Assembly: GCA_009801015.1 (NCBI GenBank)
Contig: VHZZ01000114.1
Span: 238,030-265,189 of the forward strand
DNA from: Silene noctiflora
Taxonomy: Eukaryota > Streptophyta > Magnoliopsida > Caryophyllales > Caryophyllaceae
Length of the DNA stretch: 27,160 nucleotides
Direction: 5' to 3'
Shown one piece after another: positions 1 to 10,830 of this stretch. A program made the position numbers and the translations under genes. The stretch's first letter is position 1. Each line of letters opens with the position of its first letter. Under the pieces are notes generated by a model, which saw only the letters and a list, made by a program, of their open reading frames with translations, was not told the DNA's origin and ran no database searches.

Positions 1-168
1 TGCATATGAAATTATATTACAATTAGAAAATCTTAAATATGATTAGTCCTTATTTTAAACATTATTCAGAAATAACAACATTTGAAACTGCAATCTAGTG
101 CAATTTGCACGGGATTAAAACTAGTACACATTAATAATAAAACGGATTAAAACCGTCACGGTCGTAAA

Positions 169-1844
169 TCAAAAGGGTGTGACACGATCATTGATAAAGT
201 ACAAGCCAGAAGGGGATCCTTGAGGCACCAAGGCTTGTCTAACAACACGACCAGCACCTTCTTCTATAGGCAAGTCACCAGCATATCCATTGATATCGGT
301 CGCAATAAAACCAGGGCAAAGGCAGTTGACGATAATTGACGGGTTTTCCCTGGCTACTACTCTTGTGTACGCATTCAATGCCGCCTTTGACGCAAAATAT
401 GCTGCCAGGACTGGTATCCACCCTTTCTCCGGAAATGTGCCTTCCTTGAAGTCTATCAGGAACTCGCTCACTATCTCGTCGATTCTTTCTTCTGTTAGCT
501 CCACGGCGTTTTCTAGGACTCCTCTGATCCGCTCATTTTTAATGTACTATACCAAAAAAAAAAAAATATATCAGAAAAAAATGTCACGATGGTCTTTGAG
601 CAAACGCGCCACTACATAATCTCCCAACTTTGGTTAAAAGCGGGTCAAGAAGAGTTACGAAGCACTTCCTCCGTTCCATGTTTACTTTGCACAAATATTA
701 AGAAAGTAGGGTATCTCTATCCACATAAGGAAACGTAAACAATCAAATGGAACACGGGAAGTACTAATTAATGATCACTTAAAATTTGGGACAGGTTAGG
801 TTTGCAGGTCGGATCAGATTTTGACAGGCCAAAGCGTAATCATGTGCTTGTAATATAGACACAGTGAATATACAGAGGACTTACAGAGAGCAACCCTGAT
901 AAAGAGGAAACATTGATGATCCTTGGAGAATCTGATAACTTAAGAAGATCAAGTAAGGCTTTGGTAGTCGTTTTGACACCGAAGTAGTTCGTGTTTAAGC
1001 ATTCTTGTGCCTGCTCATATGTTTGTGTTATCATATCCTTAGACAAGCCCTCAAACTCCGGCTGCACCGTGAATTACAACAAATACGTTCATTTAGGATT
1101 GCAGGATCATAGAATAGAAGGATGCAGACATGCAGTAATGGGTACTTACAAATCCAGCTGCAAATAAAGCATCAAAGTCAGGAACAGCGCCAAGGATCCC
1201 GGCATTGTTTACCTACAACCATCACAGAGGTTTCAGAATTCAGTATGGGGACTCTAGCATCAGCAGCCCTGACTTACACCGGGTAACAGATTGACAGTTT
1301 TCCGAGCTAGGGCCTATTGAGGTCTCGAAACAGATTACCCCTCGTAATCAGATTGACAGTTTCCCGTGCTGACTAAGATCAATAACTAATATAGTCAAAC
1401 TGGATAAACAAATACTCCGTACATACGTACCAGGATGTCGAGCTTGCCAAATTTGGCCTTAACAAAATCAGCAAGAGAAGCAACACTTGTGGGATCAGTA
1501 ACATCAAGTTGATGAAACTCAAGATTTTCGGAACTAATCCCCGAGTTTTTAAGATTTTCAAGGGCTTGTAATCCTCTTTTTTCATCTCTAGAAGTTAAAA
1601 CTACAAAAACTCCCTGAGATGCAAGTTGTCTGCTAACTTCTAAGCCTATTCCTTTGTTAGCTCCTGTAACCACTGCATACCTACAGGTCCACAAACAGTC
1701 CAAAATAACCAAGTGTTACGGACATACATACTCGTATGGTAAGACGGTCTTATATGATATTTTGTCGGAAATTTTAAGCATAATTATGTGTATAGGTAGT
1801 ATTACATACCTTTTGTTAGCAAGAAATGAAGATGGTTCACCCAT
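169..1844 (-). CDS. Short-chain dehydrogenase/reductase, (+)-neomenthol dehydrogenase / salutaridine reductase-like, copy A
   Basis: Exons in transcript order are 1844-1810, 1680-1431, 1212-1150, 1061-885 and 546-169, all with GT donors and AG acceptors and phases that join without a break to give 300 residues, the usual length of this plant subgroup. The start MGEPSSF lies in a 35-base first exon. Residues 17-24 are the NAD(P)-binding [12 protein letters not shown] is at 97-100, the catalytic serine lies in NVSS (166-169), and the YxxxK pair is Y225/K229 in YFASK. The stretch of about 40 residues before that tyrosine is the insert typical of monomeric plant SDRs such as menthone, isopiperitenone and salutaridine reductases. 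Such enzymes reduce carbonyls of terpenoids, alkaloids or stress-derived aldehydes with NADPH in the cytosol; the substrate here cannot be told. It lies 627 bases beyond copy B on the same strand. Intron 4 holds a MITE. Confidence 0.88.
663..764. mobile_element. Stowaway-like MITE in intron 4 of SDR copy A
   Basis: The left arm begins CTTCCTCCGTTCCATGTTTAC and the right arm is its imperfect reverse complement, ending GGAACACGGGAAGTA. An inverted CTCCCTCCGT-type end next to TA is the signature of Stowaway (Tc1/mariner-derived) elements. It is about 100 bases long with no coding capacity. The TA on the left has mutated to CA. Confidence 0.7.
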
Positions 1845-2016
1845 GATTGAACAGACAAGTGAGAAACACACACAAAGGAACTACAACACTATGATCAACC
1901 AAGAAGCGCGTAAGAGGGTCCGATGTACTTAAACTTACCTTGCGTTAAAAATACAAAGAGACTGTTTTACGACTAACAAACAGTGAAATACAAAAAGTTG
2001 ACAGACAACACTAATA

Positions 2017-2056
<40 letters not shown>

Positions 2057-2471
2057 TTTTTTTTGTTTTTGAATACTAGGCCACAATAAAACAATAAATA
2101 CAAGTATTGGATGGATGGAGAAAACATTTCCACGTAGAATTGAGTAGTATGCATGTTAGATAATTGGCTTTCGTTTGTTGGACGGTTACGCAAGGATTAA
2201 AGTTGACAGGTATGTAACTAGAATTGATGTTGCATCCATTTAAGGTCTTGTTACGACTTACGAGGATGTTTTATTCCGAAACCAATTCAAATACTCGTGA
2301 TCGTATATTTAGTACGGAGACTATAAGAGGCTTGGCTAGCAAGACTAAAATGTGTCTCCGAAAATTTGTTAATTAACCACGTCCTTATTTGAATGGCTTT
2401 ACATTTAACCGTAACATGATTTTTCAAGAGACTTACTGAAGGAGAATAACAACCATATATAAGGCACAAAA
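1845..2471. other. Spacer between the two SDR genes, presumed promoter of copy A
   Basis: There is no coding signal here. The interval must hold the upstream region of copy A and the 3' flank of copy B, both on the minus strand. Its only distinct structure is the dinucleotide and poly-T tract at 2012-2064. I could not pick a convincing TATA box because of that tract. Confidence 0.6.
2012..2064. repeat. (AT)n microsatellite joined to a poly-T run
   Basis: About 28 bases of alternating TA run straight into an uninterrupted run of about 26 T. It lies roughly 170-220 bases upstream of the copy A start codon, so its length could vary between individuals within the promoter region. Confidence 0.95.
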
Positions 2472-3923
2472 TTAGAATGTTATGACTTCATTATTGGAGT
2501 AGAACAGGCCTGAAGGCGAACCATGAGGCAATAACGCAAGTCTGACAGCACGAGCACCGCCTTCTTCAGGGGGTAAGTTGCCTGTATTACCATTGATACT
2601 TGTTTTGACAAAGCCGGGGCAAACACAGTTGATAATCAAAGAAGGGTATTTCGCAGCTATTATCCTTGTGTAAGCATTCAGAGCTGCTTTTGACACAAAA
2701 TAGGCAGGCAGTTTAGCAGGCCACCCTTTCTCTGCAGATGACCCTTCCTTGAAGTCTCTCAGAAACTCCTTCAAAATCTCGTCAACTCGTTCTTCTGTAA
2801 GGCTATCGGTATTACTCAGGACTCCCCTGATTTGTTCATTTGGTATATTCTGAGAGTAAAGCAACAGAAGGAATGTAAATATGACGCAGAGAGCGATTTT
2901 CATGCAGCAAGTTATATGATAAAGTAAGGAATGAGATAGAGTAACAAAAACAATACAGCAAGTTTTCCAACACCAGAAGAGACATTAACGATTCTAGGAC
3001 AATCGGAATTTTGCAGCAGAGGAAGCAAAGCTTCAACGTTTCTTCTAACACCATAGTAATTAGTTTCGACACATTCTTCAGCAAGCTCGTATGTTTGTTT
3101 AAGGATGTCAGAGTAGCTCATTGTCTGCTTCTCTGTCGGCCTAGGATTCGCATACTACCAACCAAGTTCATCAGCAGAAGCATACATGAAATTCCTCCAA
3201 GAAAACACTTTGAACGAAATTTTATTAAGGTGGTTAAAAAAATTAAAATACTCACGAATCCAGATGCTATTAAAGCATCTTTGTCAGCAGTGGCTCCAAG
3301 GACTCCTGCATTATTCACCTACAAAAATCCCAAAGGTTGAAAGTTCGAACGTTTCAACATCTAAAACTCAAGGAGGAGTTTCGGTTGAAGAGCTATTAAT
3401 GAAACAATAAGAAGTGAGCTACGCAGCTTTACTCTTTAAATCTTAATGAACACTTGTGTTATTTCCAAACCGAGTAGTAAAGCAAATCACATTACTAAAT
3501 TAAGATAAAAATACGTACGAGGATATCGAGCTTGCCAAATTTGGCCTTGATGAAATCAGCAAGAGATGCAACACTTGTGGGATTAGTAACATCAAGCTGA
3601 TGAAACTCGAGATTGTCGGAACTAAGGCCTGATTTCTTAAGATTTTCAAGGGCTTCCAAGCCTCTTTTTTCATCTCTAGATGTTAATACTACAACTACTC
3701 CCTCTGTCGCAAGTTGTCTGCAAACTTCTAGGCCTATTCCTTTGTTTGCTCCTGTAACCACTGCATACCTACACAACACAAAAACGTAAGGACGCTACGT
3801 AATACTCAGTACTCTGTAATTGACAGTCAAAACTGGAAACCAGGTAGTCTATGGACGGACAGAAGAAGTGGTTATACTGTAAACGCACCTTTTCGATGCC
3901 AAAAATGGAGATGTTTGAGCCAT
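2472..3923 (-). CDS. Short-chain dehydrogenase/reductase, (+)-neomenthol dehydrogenase / salutaridine reductase-like, copy B
   Basis: Exons in transcript order are 3923-3889, 3768-3519, 3318-3256, about 3124-2957 and 2849-2472, giving 297 residues. Exons 1, 2, 3 and 5 have exactly the lengths of copy A (35, 250, 63 and 378 bases), so the genes are tandem duplicates. It starts [15 protein letters not shown] is at 17-24, NNAG at 97-100, the catalytic serine in NVSSG and the YxxxK pair at Y222/K226 in YFVSK, so the active site is complete. The acceptor of exon 4 is the weak point: there is little pyrimidine tract, and AG sites at 3125-3126 or 3128-3129 both keep frame, differing by one residue. 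Expected role as for copy A: NADPH-dependent carbonyl reduction in the cytosol, substrate unknown. Exon 2 is nearly identical to copy A, while exon 4 has diverged much more. Confidence 0.87.
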
Positions 3924-5021
3924 TATTGCAAGAGCTATGAGAGCTGAAAAGCAAAGAGGTTATTTAAGGATGTTTGAGCCGCCATAATCAAACGCTTGAC
4001 ATCAGCATAGGTTGGCTGCTGATAACATTTTTTACTTTAAGGTATTGTCCTGGTTTAACCAACAAGTATAATACAGCTAGGGGCAGGTATTGTCAACTAA
4101 TCAGACAAGAGTTTTAGTTGAGGTTTGAGCCCCTTTTGCTTAGATGCTTATTATGTGCCTAATTCTTCGACTTTTAGCATTTGGCAGGAACAATGCCGAA
4201 TCAGGGAGAAATAGAGAACGGAGTGAAATTATTGAGAATACACAAAAACCCGATAAAAGAGGGCTTTCTGAAGGATTGTGGGGGGAGGAGATGATAATCA
4301 CAGGCATTCGAAGCTGTAATAGGATCCTTTGATATATACCAACAGGGCAACAGGCGTTCATGTCTCCTAATATTAACCAACATGCAGCCAATTTACGCAT
4401 ATGAAGAATGGTAGCACTGTAATGGGATCCGCCAGAAACAAGATCAGGTGTACAAATCAGACCCAGATTTAAAAGGTATAATTCAAAGTTGACACGGACC
4501 CAACATTACTATATATATTTGATCGGACAAAGTTAAATGTTGCAATGACCATAATTCAAAATCTGATTTCTTATCCAAAGCTCGTAATTTGATCATTTGA
4601 CGTGCTATTTTATGACGTATTGAATCTTTGTTTACTTTGTCTTCCTGGGGTTCAGAAACAATTTGAACTGACAGAATTACAGAAACAAACATGGAAGGAC
4701 CAAGATATGTGCTTCTTTATAACCTCAAATTCATCATAACACATTAGGCTTTACACGAGGGAATGCAAATATGTTCATCGCATCTTTGAATATAAATTTG
4801 TTATTGCTACAATTTGGAGCAATGGCATTACATCAAAATTCCATAGATGTCCTATCCTAGGCAAGATCCAGTATATTGGTAGATATCCCCCAGCTGACGA
4901 TCATCACATCAGCAAGATCGATCTTGAGCATCCAAAGTCACAACACAAACTTGTATAAGTTTACAGTTTAGAAGGCAACATACAGCAAAGGCGTAGATAT
5001 CCAGAGTCCCGGCCTAAAACA
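3924..5021. other. Spacer between SDR copy B and the PH-like membrane protein gene
   Basis: The right part should be the 3' untranslated region of the minus-strand gene that ends at 5022, and the left part the promoter of SDR copy B. I see no conserved protein on either strand. The open frames present are short and have no recognisable content. Confidence 0.55.
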
Positions 5022-8000
5022 TCACTCTTCGCTGATTGTAGATGGAATCTGGGACTTATTAACGAGCGATTCTATTCTCTGATCATCAGAACAAAACATA
5101 CGGTTAGAGATATGTGAAAGATGCACCAGCTAGATGATATGGGAAAGATGCATCAGCTAGATAATATGTGAAAGATGCATACATCAGGCAATAGGAGAAT
5201 CAACTATTCTCAAAAAGAAAAACACCAAACAATGACAATGTAATTTGATGAAGGCATTTTTTTAAATGATATTCTCTTGCGGTAGATAGCCATTTGCGTA
5301 AAAGCAAGAAATAAGAATAGAATTTCTCAACTGTACAACGCAATGCAAAGCATACATCAGTCTTGTTTTGTTTTTTTCCTGTTTTTCAAATATTCCCTCC
5401 CATAAAAAAATAGAGGGAGTAAATCAAACATAGCCTCATACTATCAAAACATCCAGAGTTCCAATCATATCCCCAAGTTGTACGCCACATCATCATGTAA
5501 TATGGTTATTTCTTAATTGATGTAAGCTCCTTGAAACTCTAACCTAAACCTTTTTTTCTATTAAAATGGTGAAGGCAAATATCAACGGCAATGAGTACAA
5601 GTTCAAACTCCTCAAACTTCTGTCTATAAGTTTTTCGCTTTCCATCATAGAAGCAGAAAAAAGAAAAGAAAAGAAAAAAGAGAGAGATCCACACCTTGAC
5701 AGAGTTGTTCATTTCTTCTATTTTTTGTAACAATAGATCTCCAGAAGCTATTCCTCTCTGCTCAGAAGATCCAGCCTGCATTCATGGAAAACATAAGCAT
5801 AACTCGTAAGCTAGACATATGAAGGTTAGACACATTACATCATCAAGCTCTGCTCTGTCATTATTAAGGAGTAGAAATGTCAAACATCATACATATAAAA
5901 TCAAGCTCATGAAAGGGAGTTTTGGGAGAACTAGGAGTACAGGAGGTTAGAGCAGCTAATTCTAGAACCCACTACCGACATGTAGCTTAAATTTCCATAA
6001 GAACATATCCTAATGGTAAACCACAAAGATCCCCATACTTGGAGCACTATGTCTTCAGATCCCATTAAATCATCAAGTGAAAGGAGCCACGCAGCAATAT
6101 CCATTAGGAGAGAGTTACAAACTTATTAGAGTCCTTCAGTAATATGGCAAACCAGCAAACCACCAATCATGGAAATCCAAGGCAAAACTATTTGTATGAT
6201 ATGAGAGACCATAAACATCAATGATTCCGTTGCGAGAGACCATTAATATCAACGAGTCGGTTATAAATCAACAGAACACTTAGTGACTTCTCTTTCCGTA
6301 CTAATGTATTTCATCACCTCTCTTCACACACCAAAACAGAAGATGTTGCTATTCTAACATCAATGAAAAGTGTATCTTTCCTGCCAAAAGAAACATGATT
6401 TGGGAATTTATGCACAGTAGTGAAACAAAACTAATGTTTTTATAAAGGGAGAATGTTCTGGGTACTTCTTAGCGAGGGCAAAAAAATCGGAAATCAAAAC
6501 AGAAAACCTGGTTATTACATGGTAAGATCGTTATTCTCCAAAAACATTGAAGGAATCATTACAAGTTATAAATCACCCTGATAAATGAAAACACAAGGTT
6601 CTTAAAACCACAAGCACGATAACCTAATGGGATCAATATTACTTTAATGAAAATAAAGAGATTTCTATAGTCCGGTGCTGTAAGTTCAGTGGTGCAGAAG
6701 ATCTAATTTAAGCATTGGTCCCAAACATTTACTGTCATGCATTTATCACGTCTTAAATATTCAGACGACCAACATACCTTCCAGTTCTTCCTCTCAGTTA
6801 AGCAGGATGTGTGGATCATGGAACCTCCGGTATTGTGGATAACTTTGGCAGCTTCTGTAATTATGACCTGTGAGCATAGATGATATGATCTAAAATAAAG
6901 TAGCTAAGTCACATAACCGTATGAAGAATAATCCTGTACTTGGAGCAGTTCAAGAAAAGCAGTTAAAAATCAGAGTAATGTGACAAGACTACTTTGATAT
7001 TACCTTCCTCAGAATTCCTGGGTTGGATACTCCTTGAAACTGTAGTTCATCCACAGGCGCAGCTTTACCACGTGATACGCTCTCTACTCTGAACGTGTGT
7101 AACCCATATACAGATTGTAAACAGCCTGAATTTATCAAAACACATTGTGCCGGGATAAGAGGGTCGTAGTACCGACTAATATGTGACTCTCAAATGACAA
7201 CTACATTATTGAACATTTACCCATTTTCACCGTAACATGAACAACAAACTCTATCCTCAGAGCAATGTTGAATACAACAACCACGTTACTCATGTTCCTC
7301 AAAGGCTCCCACAAATAGCAAGGTTACGGGTTGAATGCGCTTAGCCTTACTCAGTTACCCCTAATCTTTTTTTTTTCCAGATGACCCATAATAAAAATTG
7401 CATCAAGTATCACATCAACTGGCTGGAAATTGAGTTGAAAACTGCATCGATTGACTGCTATTTCAGAATAATAAGAAATCTAAGTAACTTCGCGTGCTAT
7501 TCTGCTTTATTCCATCATAGCCCAAAAGACCATAATCGAAGAATAATGATTCTTTCACAACATATTCCAGCCAAACAATAAAAAATAACGCAGGAAATAC
7601 AATAAAAATCAGCTCAAACTCTGACCTTGCTCAATAATAATATCAATGACCAAGGATAAAGGCACGCGCCTCTCTATTGTCACCGTCTTCCAACAGGTAT
7701 AAACGACGGTCTAGATACCTGCAGTAATTGCAATTCACTGATACTCATATCAATCTAATAAGTAATAACCCTTCCTCAAAACTACCAGAAAACCAAGTTC
7801 AACAGCTACCTTGTATATGATTTCAGAAGCCGTAACAAACAGCTTGCGCGAAGAAAGATCCTTCTGAAGCACATATCTAAAAACAGGCAAATACAGCAAC
7901 ATAATAACCCCAACACCCCAAGCTAAAACCAAGAGCAACGATATCGAAAGCCAAATAATCGTATCATATTGAATGTAATTCCCTGCAAGCTCATCAAACG

Positions 8001-8130
8001 ACGCCGTATATACAATCTGGCTATAATCATTTGCTTCTTCATCATCCTCATCATCTAACCCTCCTAGTGCATTATCAGGAAGTAATATATCCGTCTCCGA
8101 CCCGAATCCGTCAATGCTCCCCATAAACAT
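5022..8130 (-). CDS. Plant membrane protein with PH-like (bPH_2/DUF304-type) domain
   Basis: Coding exons in transcript order are 8130-7810, 7710-7626, 7125-7004, 6867-6778, 5775-5695 and 5078-5022, phases all consistent, for 251 residues. The N-terminus is cytosolic-looking with an acidic run LDDEDDEE (25-32). One strong membrane segment follows at about 57-84, rich in I, L, V and W. From about residue 95 to 180 a beta-rich stretch containing IERRVPLSLVIDIIIEQG and GLHTFRVES fits the bacterial PH-like fold, in which such strands precede a surface loop. The last 70 residues are hydrophilic, with a short helix LLLQKIEEMNNSV. I recognise it as a conserved plant protein of unknown function. Exon 3 is odd: from the stronger acceptor at 7719-7720 the frame breaks, so I used the AG at 7711-7712 (see findings). 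Gene model confidence is higher than the domain call. Confidence 0.75.
5106..5187. repeat. Three tandem units of about 27 bases
   Basis: Three imperfect copies of a unit with the core GAAAGATGCA(C/T)CAGCTAGAT stand head to tail inside the last intron of the PH-like gene. The third copy is diverged at its end. Confidence 0.8.
5391..5422. repeat. Very short MITE remnant (hairpin with CTCCC ends)
   Basis: TATTCCCTCC at the left and AGGGAGTA at the right flank only about 14 bases of A/T-rich core. It looks like the fused ends of a Stowaway-like element that has lost its interior. It lies in the last intron of the PH-like gene. Confidence 0.5.
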
Positions 8131-8500
8131 CTTTCACAGATTGATATACGAATTACCTAAAATTATAGCAAATCAACAACAATCAATATCACACATCCAT
8201 AATCAATGCAATTTAACAGTTTACATTGATAGATGAATATTAAATCGTAGCAAATGCATATAAAATTGCGCGAAATTTAAGAATAAATGACAGGAATCGT
8301 AAACGAAAACAAATGTTCAAGATTCTTAATGGAGTAAATGACAATGAAAATGGATTATGAATGAAAGAATTTACCTGGTAGCGATGAATTAATCGAAAGA
8401 TTGAAAATTTGGGGGTAAAATTATGAAATTAGGGTTAATTCGTTGAGAAAGATTCAGAAATTTGAATCAGTGTATCTGTTGGACTGTAGTTCTGTAGTAT
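8131..8500 (-). other. 5' untranslated region of the PH-like gene, with an intron
   Basis: A donor at 8374-8373 (CTACCAG before GTAAAT) and an acceptor at 8158-8157 (ATTTTAG before GTAATTCG) would remove 8157-8374 and place the ATG at 8130 some 26 bases into the second exon. The transcription start is inferred to lie near 8500, not seen. Confidence 0.5.
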
Positions 8501-9330
8501 AGAATCTAGAAACCAAACAAATTGTAGACACGTTTCATTTCATTTTATTTTTTTGCTAGCTTGGTACCTGTCCATCCCGATCAATTATTTACATTTAGTT
8601 TTGACACGAGTAGACAACAATCTAGCAAAGAAAAGACGTGCCTAGGAAATGCAAAACGTTAGAAAGGCAACATACTCTCGAGAGCAAAGAATTGTCTGAA
8701 TCGCGTAATGGAAAACAAAAATCGATCAAACCCGAGGGAGTTGCAACACGTAATTTATGAGTATTTTGTTTTTACGGAAAATTTATATCCATCACTTGGA
8801 ATTTTACTTGGTAGGCCACGAAACATATGCATAATCATTAATCAAAATAAATGTTTTCGGGGTATTCTACTAAAAAAGTCTATTTAGAAGGAAAAAAACA
8901 AATATTTCATATAGTGCAATTATTAGTGGACATAAAAAAGAAAGTTAGCTAGTTGCCAAAAAACGAAAAAAAAAGAACGTCGACTAATTGATTCAATAGG
9001 AAAATCCAAATTGCACTCTATTTTTAACATAATTTCAATTCAGTTTATTTTAACCCATCATTTATTCTAGTTTGTTTAAAACAATTTAGATAAAAAAATA
9101 CAGTAAGTTCTCACTCTTGTTTAAGAAGACAATATCCTTTTTAAATTTAAAATAAGCCGTATGTATAATTGACGGGATAAAAGTAGAACGGAGATGTATA
9201 TGACGGATAATATCGTCCTAAGCGAAACTTAGCGAATTTCGTTACGGGTCATCCAGAAACGACGAAACTCGGAATCAAGGAGGACAATTAGGGAAGTCCA
9301 ACTAGCAACTGAGTAGGCAACGAATATTCT
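8501..9330. promoter_or_regulatory. Head-to-head promoter interval between the PH-like gene and DGD2
   Basis: The two flanking genes are transcribed away from each other, so this AT-rich stretch of about 830 bases must hold both promoters unless one lies further out. No coding sequence was recognised. The one specific site I can name is the GAATATTC motif at 9322-9329. Confidence 0.5.
9322..9329. promoter_or_regulatory. P1BS-type site (GNATATNC) before DGD2
   Basis: The sequence GAATATTC fits the PHR1-binding consensus and is a perfect palindrome. It sits about 100 bases upstream of the pyrimidine-rich DGD2 leader. DGD2 is known in Arabidopsis to be induced by phosphate starvation through this pathway. 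A single match to six fixed bases can occur by chance. Confidence 0.4.
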
Positions 9331-9419
9331 TCAGTTAAACTATGTCAAATGTGTTCTGTCATGTGTTGCTGTTACTTGCAACTAGATTTCCCAGGTCTTT
9401 GGCCTCCACCTACCAAAAT

Positions 9420-10775
9420 ATAACAACTAGATTTCAGAATTCTTCTCTGTTCTTCTTGTCTTCTTTTAACTCTTCAACTTTGGTCAAGCTTCTTTCTCTA
9501 CCCTTCTTTTTATTTCTCTCCTTAATCCCAGGTACTTTAATGTTTATTTTCTTAATTTCATTGTTTCATTCTTGTTAATATGATTAATCCTCAATTGGGT
9601 TTGGATTAAAATTTAGTAAATTGGTTAAAGTTGTGTTCTTTTTGCATTTTATTGGATTTTTGTTATCTGGGTTTCTGCAATTCTGTGTTGATTTTGGTTT
9701 GATAACAGCAAAATTATGCAAGAAGTATAGTTTATGTAGTAATCTGTGCATTGTTTTGTATTGGTCCTGAAAAATTATTGATCTTTGCTCTTAATTTATG
9801 GATGATAAGGTTAAAGACTTAAAGATATAAGCTTTTCAAGAAATTAGATTATGTTGATCACCCTTGTATTTTGTGGAGGAGATTCTGTTAATCTGAACTA
9901 AGTTAGTCGAGTTGTAAAGAATGGAACTTTTCGAGTTTTGCATGTGTGATCAAGGGTTTTGGAATTTGAAAGGGACGGCCGGACGGGGTTATGTGATGGT
10001 TAAGACTTAAGTATGTAATACGGTGAGTACTATGGAAATATCAAGGAATTCTGTAATGGTAGCAAAGTATAAGGAGAGGGGAATATGCATTAGGGGTGAC
10101 AGTTCCAAGATAGAACTCGCCAACTCGGGTTGTTTGTGATGAAATGATATGAGCTTGAACATGCAGAAATTGGTTGGCTTGGCTTTTTAAAACGGATTTG
10201 CTGTAGACTTGCAGAGTTCTTTGAAAAGGAGATCAGGTAATACATCGCCATGGAAAACGCTAAAACTCTGAAAGTGATTTATAAGGTAATACTATGATAT
10301 TGTTCTGAAATGTATCATGGATCCTCACAGTAAACCTTCAGATAGCATTTCAAACAATGATGAAGATGCGTGTATATTGAGTTATTTGATGCATGTACTG
10401 TCTGGGGGTTGGAGGTGATCTTGACAGTTATCGCAGCCTCACAGGATCAATGAAAAATCAAGCTGCCCTGAAATGTGATGGGTTTTTACTAGCTTAAGAA
10501 TGTGGTAAATACTTATAACAGTAGCATTTTTGTCCGTGCTGAATAAAATAGATGAGGTGCAATTGTAATCTAACAGTAGCTTCCTACAGCTGGTTTCCTG
10601 CGATCTTTGTCACCGAGCTTAACTCCAACATGATATCTTCTAAGACGGCGTTTTTCATTTACAGTTGGCTCCCTCTGGTCTTCTCAAGGAAGGGCTGTCA
10701 CGTTGAAGGATTCCCCTAAGTCCGTTTCATAATATTGGGCCATTTACCAAGTTGCACAATTTAATTGATGTGTAC
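9420..10775 (+). other. DGD2 leader: pyrimidine-rich first exon, 1.1 kb intron, second leader exon
   Basis: The stretch 9430-9525 is rich in CTT and TTC, as many plant 5' leaders are, and ends in CCCAG before GTACTT (exon end 9531). TTTACAG at 10658-10664 is a good acceptor, leaving a 111-base leader exon before the ATG at 10776. No protein is encoded in the intron. The leader start is inferred. Confidence 0.5.
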
Positions 10776-10830
10776 ATGGCTAAGAAACAGCACATTGCAA
10801 TATATACGACAGCCAGTCTACCATGGTTGA
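10768..10830 (+). promoter_or_regulatory. Upstream ORF overlapping the DGD2 start codon
   Basis: An ATG 8 bases before the DGD2 ATG opens a frame of 20 codons that ends in TGA inside the DGD2 coding region, in the +1 frame. Both ATGs have T at -3; only the main one has G at +4. It would be read by any ribosome scanning the second leader exon. Confidence 0.55.

Noticed and set aside
1654-1932. Plus-strand frame opposite SDR copy A
   Set aside because: It covers the antisense of exons 1 and 2 and their intron, with no family content of its own.
5653-5687. Purine-rich AAAAGAAAAG run as a possible regulatory tract
   Set aside because: On the gene's own strand it is a pyrimidine-rich run within an intron, ordinary low-complexity sequence just past a splice donor.
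9342-9578. Open frame of 78 codons before DGD2
   Set aside because: It runs through the pyrimidine-rich leader and across its splice donor. The Leu/Ser/Phe-rich translation is a by-product of CTT-rich DNA; at most its ATG could be an upstream start if transcription begins early.
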